Below are positions 39,857-47,589 of a DNA stretch of 64,000 nt, piece after piece (positions within the stretch are counted from its first letter, which is position 1; every line of letters begins with the position of its first letter). Both the position numbers and the translations under genes were made by a program. Source of the stretch: Thiothrix subterranea. Its GTDB lineage: Bacteria; Pseudomonadota; Gammaproteobacteria; Thiotrichales; Thiotrichaceae. The notes under the pieces were generated by a model, which was not told the origin of the DNA, ran no database searches, and saw only the letters and a list, made by a program, of their open reading frames with translations. Where the stretch lies: contig NZ_CP053482.1 of NCBI RefSeq assembly GCF_016772315.1, positions 744,001 through 808,000 of the forward strand, written 5' to 3'.

Positions 39857-40525
39857 TTACACTTCACTCCACATCCGTAGCAAATTAATGTGCACGGTGC
39901 TGATACTGGCAGCCTCATCTGACTGGGGTAACTTTGCTATCACGCCTTCGCGGGCTTTGGCTAACTGGTAGAGCAACTCACGCTGCTGCGGGTCTTTCAC
40001 CAAGCTTTGCGCCCACGTCACCGCCACTAAACGGATACCTTTGGTCACTTCCGCGACTTTGTGCCAACTGCCGGAATCATACACCACCGCATCACCGGCT
40101 TCCCCGCGTATTTTTTCTTCCCCATAAGCGGTACGGATGACGATTTCGCCACCTTCATAATCGTCGTTAAGAAAAACGGTTGTGGACACATCGGTACGGT
40201 AACGCCCCGACATTGGCCCCATGACCGGATCGTCTACGTGGAAACCATACGTCATCCCCGGCAAATAACGTGCATAGAACGCCGTCGCCACCCGTAACGG
40301 CATCACCGCCGCCTGATATTCCGAGTGTTGCACCAGCGGCGACATCACCATCGCATTCAAACGCCGATGCAAGGGGCTATTCGGGGAAAGCTCTTGGTTA
40401 TACTTCACCTTTGCCGCCTCCATACCTGCCGAAAAGCGCCCATCCACGAATTCACCCGTGGCAAGCAATTCCTGCACTTCTTTCACACGTTGCGCATCAA
40501 GGACATTTTTAATCAGTAATAGCAT
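39857..40525 (-). CDS. PKHD-type Fe(II)/2-oxoglutarate hydroxylase (PiuC/YbiX-like)
   Basis: A 222-residue protein close in layout to PiuC/YbiX hydroxylases. The iron ligands are H96 and D98 in YGFHVDDPVMG and H155 in SGSWHKVAEV, with R165 as likely 2-oxoglutarate ligand. Those proteins usually sit beside TonB-dependent iron receptors, which are absent here. The start MLLLIKNVLDAQRVKEVQEL at 40525 follows AAAGGAAA. A divergent small gene lies 66 bases away. Confidence 0.85.
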   Translation of the reverse strand: MLLLIKNVLDAQRVKEVQELLATGEFVDGRFSAGMEAAKVKYNQELSPNSPLHRRLNAMVMSPLVQHSEYQAAVMPLRVATAFYARYLPGMTYGFHVDDPVMGPMSGRYRTDVSTTVFLNDDYEGGEIVIRTAYGEEKIRGEAGDAVVYDSGSWHKVAEVTKGIRLVAVTWAQSLVKDPQQRELLYQLAKAREGVIAKLPQSDEAASISTVHINLLRMWSEV

Positions 40526-40591
40526 GGCATTTCCTTTCAAAGCCGGAATCGGGTAATCTGCCCACCAGACAGAAGCATAGGTTAAAGAGTG

Positions 40592-40909
40592 ATGCAATTA
40601 CGGATACAAATCAACGACACCACACGCGATATTGACGTGCCGGATTTTATGCTGGTAGAAGGCGAAGACTTTTTCGCGCAGATGGATCAGGATATGAATA
40701 AAGGCTACCAAATGAGCCGCAAGTGGGTCGACAAGCCGGATCAAGAACAACGGTGCCAAATTGTGGCAGATAAAATTCTGACGGCACTTTCCAATGGCAA
40801 TCAAAAAAGCGGGACGCTAATGGCAGCCTACATCCTCAAGCGGATGCCGCAAGTACGCGAAATCCACATGAATACCGAAGGCGATATGCTGGGGCACGAA
40901 CTGGTCTGA
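40592..40909 (+). CDS. Small protein of unknown function (105 residues)
   Basis: A 105-residue acidic cytoplasmic protein starting MQLRIQINDTTRDIDVPDFM. The ATG at 40592 is preferred over an overlapping GTG. I do not recognise it. It is divergent from the PKHD hydroxylase gene and convergent with soxA, ending seven bases from the soxA stop. It has one cysteine and no membrane segment. Confidence 0.65.
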   Translation: MQLRIQINDTTRDIDVPDFMLVEGEDFFAQMDQDMNKGYQMSRKWVDKPDQEQRCQIVADKILTALSNGNQKSGTLMAAYILKRMPQVREIHMNTEGDMLGHELV

Positions 40910-40915
40910 ACTGTC

Positions 40916-41698
40916 TCAATACCTAATGGCAGGCGTTTCAATCTTCAACCCATTGGAACGCGCCATAATATACGCCCCCAACAATTTACTTTCTTCCGCA
41001 TCCGGCGCAAACGGCTCGGCACGCATCAACACCAAACATTGCTTAATCCGCAAGTCGAGGTTGGCCATTTCGCCAGTATCCAAACGGTAAGCAGGGAAAC
41101 CGTTGCCCTGCCCTTGGCTGATCTTTTGCCCGCGAATAAATTGCCCCGGATAACTGTCATGGCAATGGGCGCATGACATATCAATCAAACCAAATCGCAG
41201 GTGATAAAGCTCCTCGCCCTTTTTCAGCAAATCCGCCATTTCCCCATCGGTTTGCACATTCACCGGCTCACCCACCGCCAGATGCCGTACAAACGTTTCC
41301 AAGGCAATCAATTCAGCGGAATATGCTGGCAATGGCATTTCGCCCGACTGCTTTTCACGGCAAATGTTGATGCGATCATCCAACCGCACAATGCCGCCCA
41401 AAGCTTTATCGTAAATCGGGTAACGGGCAAGGTTTTTCACATCCAGCTTTTCGCCCGTTTCACCGTGACAACTGGCGCACGATTTGCCTGAAGCGGGTGA
41501 CTGATTAAACAGCTCACGCCCTTGCTCGACCGCAATAAAGCCGGTGTTTTCGACTTCATCATCTTGCATGGCACGGGTTTCTTCCTTAACGAACTCATAC
41601 CCCGACTTAGCGGGCTTAGGCGCTTCTGCTAAGGCATTGCCAACGCTTGCCAGCAACAAACCACTCACCAACAAGCGTGATAACGTGCGTGTAATCAT
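40916..41698 (-). CDS. soxA: SoxA, diheme cytochrome c, L-cysteine S-thiosulfotransferase subunit
   Basis: A 260-residue periplasmic protein with signal peptide (MITRTLSRLLVSGLLLASVG...ALA). Hemes bind at CASCH (74-78) and CAHCH (176-180). The active-site cysteine that carries persulfide is C221 in KQCLVLMRAEPF. With SoxX it attaches thiosulfate to the SoxYZ carrier. The start overlaps the soxX stop by four bases. No soxB, soxYZ or soxCD is in this window. Confidence 0.94.
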   Translation of the reverse strand: MITRTLSRLLVSGLLLASVGNALAEAPKPAKSGYEFVKEETRAMQDDEVENTGFIAVEQGRELFNQSPASGKSCASCHGETGEKLDVKNLARYPIYDKALGGIVRLDDRINICREKQSGEMPLPAYSAELIALETFVRHLAVGEPVNVQTDGEMADLLKKGEELYHLRFGLIDMSCAHCHDSYPGQFIRGQKISQGQGNGFPAYRLDTGEMANLDLRIKQCLVLMRAEPFAPDAEESKLLGAYIMARSNGLKIETPAIRY

Positions 41699-42165
41699 TT
41701 GAGTGTTACCAAGTAAGCGATGACATCTTCCACATCCTGAGCAGCGAGGAAGGTTCTGCCCTCGTACCCCTTGCCGGGGCGATTAATCAGGCTGGGGTCA
41801 CGGTAAAAACCCGGCATAATCGAATTCGGATTCAAATGGCGCGAATCCACCACTCGCAAGCGCAATTGTGGCTCTGCCAAGCGCTTGGCAATGCCGGATA
41901 AGGGTGGAGCAATCGTGCCGTAAGCTTCCACGCCTTTAATCGGCAATTCGTGACAGGCTAAACAATTCCCACGAGCCGCATTCGCAACGACTTTCTCGCC
42001 ACGTAGCGCCTCGCCTTTTAAACCGCACAACGGCGCTGGAATTGAATAATTGACCATCTCCCATTTGCAATACGCTTCAGGCGGTGGCGGAACACCCTCA
42101 GCTTCCGCCGCCAAACTGGGTGTCGTTGCAAATAGCAGGAAAATTAAGGTGTTTACAGTTTTCAT
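41695..42165 (-). CDS. soxX: SoxX, monoheme cytochrome c subunit
   Basis: A 156-residue secreted cytochrome (signal MKTVNTLIFLLFATTPSLAA) with one heme site CLACH (68-72) and a likely axial methionine in NSIMPGFY. It is the electron acceptor in the SoxAX complex. It is first of the soxXA pair and coupled to soxA by an ATGA overlap. Confidence 0.93.
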   Translation of the reverse strand: MKTVNTLIFLLFATTPSLAAEAEGVPPPPEAYCKWEMVNYSIPAPLCGLKGEALRGEKVVANAARGNCLACHELPIKGVEAYGTIAPPLSGIAKRLAEPQLRLRVVDSRHLNPNSIMPGFYRDPSLINRPGKGYEGRTFLAAQDVEDVIAYLVTLK

Positions 42166-42219
42166 TGCACTATTCTATGCCTCTGCGCCCAAACAAACTT
42201 GATTTAAATCAAACTAAGT

Positions 42220-42798
42220 TTAGGCGAAAATAATCCACGTGGTAGCAATATATTTCACCCCTGACTGCATCACACCTGCGCGGTGTTCATGCGTCCAAAA
42301 CGGGGGAAATAATACCAACTTACCTTTTTCTGGCTGCACACTGAGGTTTTGAAACAAAAAATCCGTGGAACCACCCGCCTCAACTGGCACATCATTCAAA
42401 TACCACAATGCTACCAATTGGCGCATCGCAAACTGATGACTGCCACCGTCAATGTGCCAATGGTAATACTCACCCGGCTGATAACGTTGCAAGTTATAGC
42501 CCATGTCTTTAAACGGGCCTTTGAAATACGGAAACATTTCGCGGAATTCCCGCAACGCCAGCGCCAGCGAACGGTGCAAATTATTATCCACATCTTTCCA
42601 ATGCGGCTTATCATCGCCGCTCACGAAAATATCGGTGGTTTTCTTCACGCTTTGGTTGCTGCCCATATCCTGACCGATACGCCCCGCGTATTGATCCGCC
42701 AGATTCTGCTCGAAACGTGCCACCATGTTGTCACACAAAAATCCCGGCAACGCATCGCGCTGTTCAAAAATAAACGAATTCGGCGCTAATTCACGCAT
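42220..42798 (-). CDS. 2OG-Fe(II) oxygenase of the prolyl-4-hydroxylase type
   Basis: A 192-residue protein with the double-stranded beta-helix signature: H115 and D117 in YYHWHIDGGS, distal His in PPFWTHEHRAGV (170 or 172), and a C-terminal strand GVKYIATTWIIFA. The substrate is unknown. It is the third Fe(II)/2-oxoglutarate enzyme within about 7 kb. It lies between soxX and the MFS gene on the same strand. Confidence 0.82.
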   Translation of the reverse strand: MRELAPNSFIFEQRDALPGFLCDNMVARFEQNLADQYAGRIGQDMGSNQSVKKTTDIFVSGDDKPHWKDVDNNLHRSLALALREFREMFPYFKGPFKDMGYNLQRYQPGEYYHWHIDGGSHQFAMRQLVALWYLNDVPVEAGGSTDFLFQNLSVQPEKGKLVLFPPFWTHEHRAGVMQSGVKYIATTWIIFA

Positions 42799-42825
42799 AA
42801 CACAACCTATTCATACACTTGGGAA

Positions 42826-44028
42826 TCATCCCCAAACTTTACGCGACTCTGCCCGCACCTGCCACCGATATAACCACACACTGCACCCCAACGTCAGGCT
42901 ATAAACCAACAACGACCCCATCACAATGCCCAACCAGCCTTCCCATGCCCAAAAGGGCGCAAGCACAAACCCGCCGACACTCGCCCCCATGTAATAAAAC
43001 ACCAAATACAACGACGACGCACTCGCCCGCGCCTGCAACGCATGGTGACTGACCCAACTACTCGCCAGCGAATGCATCAGGAAAAAGCCCAAACTGCTCA
43101 CCATAAACCCCCACACAATCGCATACAGGTGCGGAATCAGCGTCAGCAACGTGCCAGCCATCAACAACACAACCCCCAAGCCCATTCCCACAGGTGCGGA
43201 AAAATACTGCGTCACCCGCCCCGACAATGCAGCCGCCAGCGTGCCGCTCAAATACGTCAAAAACAGCAAACCCAGCGCGTGCGGCGACAAATGATACGGT
43301 GCAGCCGCCAACACAAACGTGATGTAACTGTACTGATTCAGGAAAATCATAAAGTTACCGCCCGCAATCAAAAACGCCACCAGCAATACCGGATTACGCA
43401 AATGCCCGCTCATATCCCGCGCAATGTGTAGCGGGTGCAACGGTTTCGGGTGAAAATTCTGCGACTTCGGCAACAGCCACACAAACACCGCCAGTAACAC
43501 CGCACTCAACGCCCCCATTGCCCCAAACGCCGCCGCCCAACCGAAATGCTCCCCCACGAAACCACCCACCATGCGCCCTGTCACCCCGCCAAGACTGTTC
43601 GCACTGATGTACACCCCCACCGCCAATACCACCGCTTTGCGGGTAAATTCATCGCCCATGTACGCAATCGCAATCGCAGGCAGCCCGCCCAAAAACAAAC
43701 CCTGCAACCCACGCAATACCAGCAAACTCGTGTAACTTTCCACCTGCGACAACGCCAAAGTCGTCAACACCGCACCCGCCATCGTCACTACCATGATCGG
43801 TTTACGCCCAATCGCATCCGACAACGGCCCATACACCAACAACGATAAACCCAGCGTCAAAATGGTAACCGTCAAACTCCAGCTTGCTTCCAATTCCGTC
43901 AATTGAAATTGCTGCGCCAGTGTCGGCAATAACGACTGCACCACATGCAAGTTGGCAAAAATCATCGCCGAACCCAGGCACAACGCCAACGTCGCAGCAC
44001 GAAAAGCACGGGTATTCGCTTCAATCAT
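42826..44028 (-). CDS. MFS transporter (YnfM-like)
   Basis: A 400-residue permease with about 12 helices. The MFS loop 2-3 signature is visible in YGPLSDAIGRKPIMVVTMAG. It resembles the YnfM/AraJ-type efflux family. Substrate unknown. It is divergent from the J-domain gene; a GAGATT box precedes the ATG. Confidence 0.85.
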   Translation of the reverse strand: MIEANTRAFRAATLALCLGSAMIFANLHVVQSLLPTLAQQFQLTELEASWSLTVTILTLGLSLLVYGPLSDAIGRKPIMVVTMAGAVLTTLALSQVESYTSLLVLRGLQGLFLGGLPAIAIAYMGDEFTRKAVVLAVGVYISANSLGGVTGRMVGGFVGEHFGWAAAFGAMGALSAVLLAVFVWLLPKSQNFHPKPLHPLHIARDMSGHLRNPVLLVAFLIAGGNFMIFLNQYSYITFVLAAAPYHLSPHALGLLFLTYLSGTLAAALSGRVTQYFSAPVGMGLGVVLLMAGTLLTLIPHLYAIVWGFMVSSLGFFLMHSLASSWVSHHALQARASASSLYLVFYYMGASVGGFVLAPFWAWEGWLGIVMGSLLVYSLTLGCSVWLYRWQVRAESRKVWG

Positions 44029-44115
44029 CGCAATCTCCTGAATTTCTCCACAGCATACTGGAACAAAGCCGCACCTAATGCCACACTAACCGCAAAACCT
44101 TGTCAGGAAGACTCC

Positions 44116-45258
44116 ATGCCCGCTAAAAAAGTTGTCCATATCAAAACCGCGCCCGCACAAGCCGTATTGTCGCCCGCGCAAAAGAAATTCAACACCCTGA
44201 TTAAAAAAATCGACGCGCAAAAACAACTGCTTGCAGAATGGCAGGAAACCTTCGAGCGTTGCCGCGCCGATGCCGTCGACAAATTAGAACCGTTAAAACA
44301 AAGCATGAAGGAACAGCAAACGGCAATGGCGCACCTGCTGGATCAGCAATTCACCGCCAATAAATTCACCAAAACCCAACAAGAAAAACTCACGCACCTT
44401 ATCGTGGAACTCTGTGAAGAATTGCTACGCAGCGGTGACAACGATGAATTGAAAGCCATGTATAACAAATACACCGCCAGCGACTACGATACCGAAGCGG
44501 AAGAAGAACAAGCGATGGCGAACGAGTTCATGAAATCCATGATCGAAAAAGAATTTGGTGTTGAGCTAGACCCTGACGAGTTTGACCCAACTAATCCACA
44601 AGCCACCGCCGAACGCTTATTTGAAAAAGTAAAACAACGCGAAGCCGAGGCTGAAGCCGCTGCTGCTGCCCGCCCCCAACGCAAAAAATCTGCCAAACAA
44701 CTGGCAAAAGAAGCCAAGGATGCGGAAGAAGCCGCCAATGTCAGCAAATCCATTCAAGCCGTTTACCGCCAACTCACCAGCGCCTTGCACCCCGACCGCG
44801 AGCAAGACCCCGTAGAACGCGAACGTAAAACCGAACTGATGCAGCAAGTGACCGTCGCTTACGGCAATAAAGATTTGCTGAAACTGCTGGAATTACAACT
44901 CGCGGTTGAGCAAATCGACCAAAGCAAACTCAGCAGCCTGAGCGCCGAACGCCTCAAACATTACAACAAAATCCTCAGTGACCAACTGGCTGAATTACAA
45001 GAAGAAGTCATGCTCAAGGAAGACCAAATCCGCATGATGCTGCAAATCCCACCGTTTGAACCGCTTTCTCCGAAACGCTTGGTGATGATGGTCAAACATG
45101 ACACCCAAATAATGCAGTCAGAAATTAAGCGTATCCAGCAAGATCTGCGGCAGTTTAAAGATGTGAAAAATCTTAAAGCATGGTTGAAAAACATGCGCTT
45201 GCCAGAACCAGAATTTGAGTTTGATCCGTTTTTTGATGGATTTCCGCCGTTTCGTTAA
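44116..45258 (+). CDS. Large coiled protein with internal J-domain-like segment
   Basis: A 380-residue protein, mostly charged helix. A J-domain-like segment runs from about residue 211 to 262, with the HPD tripeptide at 225-227 (YRQLTSALHPDREQDPVERE). Unlike classical DnaJ the J-like region is central and there is no G/F or zinc region. It may recruit DnaK to a specific client. The ending LPEPEFEFDPFFDGFPPFR recurs as a partial copy at 47431-47531. The start at 44116 follows CAGGAAG. Confidence 0.8.
   Translation: MPAKKVVHIKTAPAQAVLSPAQKKFNTLIKKIDAQKQLLAEWQETFERCRADAVDKLEPLKQSMKEQQTAMAHLLDQQFTANKFTKTQQEKLTHLIVELCEELLRSGDNDELKAMYNKYTASDYDTEAEEEQAMANEFMKSMIEKEFGVELDPDEFDPTNPQATAERLFEKVKQREAEAEAAAAARPQRKKSAKQLAKEAKDAEEAANVSKSIQAVYRQLTSALHPDREQDPVERERKTELMQQVTVAYGNKDLLKLLELQLAVEQIDQSKLSSLSAERLKHYNKILSDQLAELQEEVMLKEDQIRMMLQIPPFEPLSPKRLVMMVKHDTQIMQSEIKRIQQDLRQFKDVKNLKAWLKNMRLPEPEFEFDPFFDGFPPFR
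45158..45258 (+). repeat. Direct repeat, copy 1: 3' end of the J-domain gene
   Basis: The last 101 bases of the J-domain gene recur, diverged, at 47431-47531. The peptide ending FFDGFPPFR is identical in both copies. The two copies bracket the phosphatase, Rpn and tumE-tumA genes. Confidence 0.8.
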
Positions 45259-45274
45259 TCATGAGTCACCCGCA

Positions 45275-45598
45275 ATGATCCGTGCCCTCTTCATCTGTAC
45301 CCAAAATCGCTTGCGCAGCCCGACTGCTGAACAGGTTTTTTCTAGCTGGGCTAATGTGGAAACGGATTCTGCGGGGCTGGGCAATGATGCCGACGTGCAT
45401 CTCTCCGTCGAACAAATCGAATGGGCAACACTGATTTTCGTGATGGAAAAAGCCCACCGTAACAAGCTGTCAAAGCAGTTTAAGGCTCACCTGAATGGCA
45501 AGCGGGTTATTTGTTTGGATATTCCTGATGATTACGATTATATGCAGCCGGAATTGATTCGGCTCCTGGAAGCGAAGGTTGGGGCGTTTCTCAGTTAA
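45275..45598 (+). CDS. Low-molecular-weight protein tyrosine phosphatase-like protein
   Basis: A 107-residue protein with the P-loop CTQNRLRS (C-x5-R-S) right at the N-terminus and an aspartate-rich C-terminal half (CLDIPDDYDY) where the acid Asp of such phosphatases lies. It is shorter than the usual 150-residue family, resembling the trimmed versions found next to mobile loci. The start at 45275 gives the family N-terminus MIRALFICTQN; upstream codons overlap the J-domain gene. Confidence 0.75.
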   Translation: MIRALFICTQNRLRSPTAEQVFSSWANVETDSAGLGNDADVHLSVEQIEWATLIFVMEKAHRNKLSKQFKAHLNGKRVICLDIPDDYDYMQPELIRLLEAKVGAFLS

Positions 45599-45777
45599 AA
45601 GTCGGAAGGTTCAGCGATTGCGGCAAGGCGACGAGAGATGCGGTTGTCGGTCTCGAATACGGTGTCCACGTCACTGTCTGGGGTGGCAATATTGTGATTG
45701 TGGGCGTAAGAGCCGAAATAGCCTAAAGCGCGTAGGCTGTATTCCGCGCCGTGCTGTTGTTTGAAAGCCGACAGCAA
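45595..45777 (-). pseudogene. Degenerate fusion remnant of an mntA-hepT pair
   Basis: The frame reads LLSAFKQQHGAEYSLRALGY then a GSYAHNHNIATPDSDVD stretch, nearly identical to MntA at 48675-48986, and then switches to RRLAAIAEPSDF, matching residues 23-34 of HepT at 48296-48682. So an internal deletion joined the 5' part of an mntA copy to a hepT fragment. A 6-bp tandem insertion also widens the GS-x10-DxD motif to x12. It cannot be functional. Confidence 0.8.
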
Positions 45778-45780
45778 AGC

Positions 45781-46632
45781 CTAGTGCTGAACCCGCAGCT
45801 TCTGGAGTTCTTCCACAGACAAACCAGCAATGCGGGCAATATCTGCCTCAGCGATAACCCCCAACTGCAACAGACCACGGGCAACCTCTTGGGCTTTCTT
45901 TAACTCCCCCTCCAATCTGCCTTTCTCGATACCTTTCTCGATACCCTTTTCGATACCATCCCTCATGCCCCAGCTATAGGAGGCGAATTTGGTTACGTCT
46001 ACTTGTGTCAACATTTCTTCAGCCTCTTTGATGTTGGGTTGCAGGTCGCGGTTTTCAGCAAGGGTTTCGAGCATCTCGAAGTAGTTGCGGAAGCCGCTTT
46101 CGTCGTCGCCCATGAGTTCGCGCAGGCGCAGCACGATGTGGTTGACCACTTCCTGCACAGGTTTACCCCGGAAATCGCATAAAATCGCCAATACCAGCGC
46201 GTCGGGCGTATCTTGTGCCAGCAGGATGCTGCAATCGACGGTGTGCATGTCGAGCAGGGCATAGCGGTAGGTGAACGCTGGGGCGGCAAAATAGTCCGGC
46301 ATGGTCAGGCGTTCTTTACCGATGTAGATTAAGTGCTGATGCACCGCTTCTTTCGGGTAGGCAAGCTGGATGTCGGTGAAATAACGCAACATCCGCAACG
46401 GCATGGTGCTGTCGTTCTGATTTTGGATTTCGATGTGCAGGATGAAGTTTTCACCGTCGGCTTGGCGGCGCATCCGTGCCACTAGGTCGGCGCGACGTTG
46501 CTCTACCCGTTGCTGTTCGGTGTCGAGCAGTTCCACGGCATCCATATCCACGCCTAAGCCTAACAGCAGATTGGCGATGTCTGCTGCCAAATGACCTAGC
46601 ACTGATTTACTGATGATGTCTTTGTTTCCCAT
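45781..46632 (-). CDS. Rpn-family recombination-promoting nuclease / PD-(D/E)XK transposase-like protein
   Basis: A 283-residue protein of the Rpn/PDDEXK family. The nuclease core is around VEQRRADLVARMRRQADGEN and FILHIEIQNQNDSTMPLRML (the E-x-Q pair typical of this family). A short internal repeat GIEKGIEKGIEKG is encoded by three 12-bp units at 45921-45956 before a coiled C-terminus. Rpn proteins nick DNA and are often duplicated and phase-variable. Start MGNKDIISKSVLGHLA at 46632. Confidence 0.82.
   Translation of the reverse strand: MGNKDIISKSVLGHLAADIANLLLGLGVDMDAVELLDTEQQRVEQRRADLVARMRRQADGENFILHIEIQNQNDSTMPLRMLRYFTDIQLAYPKEAVHQHLIYIGKERLTMPDYFAAPAFTYRYALLDMHTVDCSILLAQDTPDALVLAILCDFRGKPVQEVVNHIVLRLRELMGDDESGFRNYFEMLETLAENRDLQPNIKEAEEMLTQVDVTKFASYSWGMRDGIEKGIEKGIEKGRLEGELKKAQEVARGLLQLGVIAEADIARIAGLSVEELQKLRVQH
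45921..45956. repeat. Three 12-bp tandem units in the rpn gene
   Basis: ctttctcgatac twice, then ccttttcgatac. Because the unit is a multiple of three, changes in copy number would lengthen or shorten the linker without shifting frame. Confidence 0.8.
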
Positions 46633-46683
46633 GCAGGAAGTATAGCATTCTGCGCGGCGCGGGTGCAGCACATCACCGCTAAA

Positions 46684-46709
46684 CAAAAATCACCGACAGG
46701 TGCGGGGTT
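46684..46709. repeat. 26-bp repeat, copy 1
   Basis: Begins caaaaatcaccgacaggtgc and is identical over 26 bases to 50111-50136. It lies in the gap between the rpn start and the tumA stop. Confidence 0.85.
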
Positions 46710-46728
46710 AATAACAGGTAATTGGTTA

Positions 46729-47103
46729 TTACGCCGCCGCTGCCATCAAGGTGAAGTCGGCATGAATTTCATCGAAGGGAACGCAAATGCCCTCTGCATC
46801 TTGTTCGACAATACCGTGGTCGATCAGAATTTTAATGTCATCGTGTACCCGCCGGACATCGCGCCCTAGCTGTCGCGCCAATTCGCGGATGCTGGTTTTG
46901 CCGAGCGTTTGGAGTTTGATGACTAAATCCCAACGGCGAGCGTTAATCACCTCAAAAAACATGCCGGGTGAGGTAAACGTCAGGTATTCGCCTGCGTATT
47001 CGCTTTTGTTCCAGGCATTTAGAAAACGTGCAGCCGAGGCTTGCATCGCCTGTTTTTCAGACTGGATTTTGATTTCGAGCGTGCGTTTAGTGTTGTTCTG
47101 CAT
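46729..47103 (-). CDS. TumA-type antitoxin with HTH domain
   Basis: A 124-residue protein with a winged-helix segment (LGKTSIRELARQLGRDVRRV followed by HDDIKILIDHGIVEQDAEG). It lies after a TumE-type toxin gene and overlaps it by 17 bases, the usual toxin-first order of this pair. It should neutralise the toxin and repress the operon. The N-terminal part (residues 1-50) is helical and probably contacts the toxin. Confidence 0.75.
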   Translation of the reverse strand: MQNNTKRTLEIKIQSEKQAMQASAARFLNAWNKSEYAGEYLTFTSPGMFFEVINARRWDLVIKLQTLGKTSIRELARQLGRDVRRVHDDIKILIDHGIVEQDAEGICVPFDEIHADFTLMAAAA

Positions 47104-47389
47104 AATATTGCCTCCGTTGTTCTTCTACATCCGCCAAAAAATCCCCCACAAGTTGCTGGATGGTAAGGAAAGGATAAGCTTCCTCCCGCTCACCGTAATG
47201 CCTGTGATCACCTTTGGGGCGTTCATTGTCATAACCGACAATCCGTTGATTTGGCAGACCGAAAAATAAGCGATATTTATAGAGATTCTGACTGCCTGCC
47301 ACGGGTTGCGGCACTTCCCAGATCACCATTTCTTGTATGTACCCGCCGTCGTACACGATTCTGTCTTTCAGGATGAGCTTTGCTTTCAT
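47087..47389 (-). CDS. TumE-type toxin (DUF6516)
   Basis: A 100-residue protein with the family pattern MVIWEVPQPVAGSQNLYKYR, GYDNERPKGDHRHYGE and YPFLTIQQLVGDFLADV. Such toxins pair with HTH antitoxins as a type II system; the biochemical target is not certain to me. The ATG at 47389 is chosen over an upstream TTG. A 17-bp imperfect palindrome touches the start codon. Confidence 0.75.
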   Translation of the reverse strand: MKAKLILKDRIVYDGGYIQEMVIWEVPQPVAGSQNLYKYRLFFGLPNQRIVGYDNERPKGDHRHYGEREEAYPFLTIQQLVGDFLADVEEQRRQYYAEQH

Positions 47390-47406
47390 GTTGACATGAT
47401 GACAAC
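47390..47406. promoter_or_regulatory. Imperfect palindrome abutting the tumE start
   Basis: GTTGACATGATGACAAC: arms GTTG-n-CAT and ATG-n-CAAC around a central base. It is directly upstream of the toxin ATG, so binding of the HTH antitoxin would block both transcription and the ribosome site. Inference from position and symmetry. Confidence 0.4.
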
Positions 47407-47430
47407 AGATAAACGAGGAATTCAAGGTGA

Positions 47431-47531
47431 AGGATGTGAAAAACCTTAAAGCATGGCTGAAAAGCTTCCGACTACCTGAACCAGACTTTGGATTTGCCCC
47501 GTTTTTTGATGGATTTCCGCCATTTCGTTGA
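47431..47531 (+). repeat. Direct repeat, copy 2: partial copy of the J-domain gene 3' end
   Basis: A diverged copy of 45158-45258. It keeps an open frame of 34 codons from a GTG at 47427, with GAGGA upstream, ending in EPDFGFAPFFDGFPPFR. Probably a remnant of a duplication, not a working gene. Confidence 0.75.
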
Positions 47532-47570
47532 TGATAGGCCAGTCATGTCACGCTATACTCACTAATAGTA

Positions 47571-47584
47571 TTACTCAGGAGTAA
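47571..47584. promoter_or_regulatory. Palindrome over the vapB ribosome binding site
   Basis: TTACTC AG GAGTAA is a perfect 14-bp palindrome that contains the CAGGAG ribosome binding site of the antitoxin gene. A TATACT box lies at 47554-47559. It is a likely operator for the ribbon-helix-helix antitoxin, or an mRNA hairpin hiding the site. Confidence 0.5.
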
Positions 47585-47589
47585 GCACT

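Noticed and set aside
45921-45956. Short regular repeats considered as a CRISPR array
   Set aside because: Units are 12 bp, directly adjacent, without spacers, and encode an in-frame peptide repeat. No CRISPR array was seen elsewhere in the window either.
47427-47531. 34-codon frame with GTG and GAGGA upstream
   Set aside because: It is the diverged copy of the J-domain gene end; there is no evidence that it is translated.
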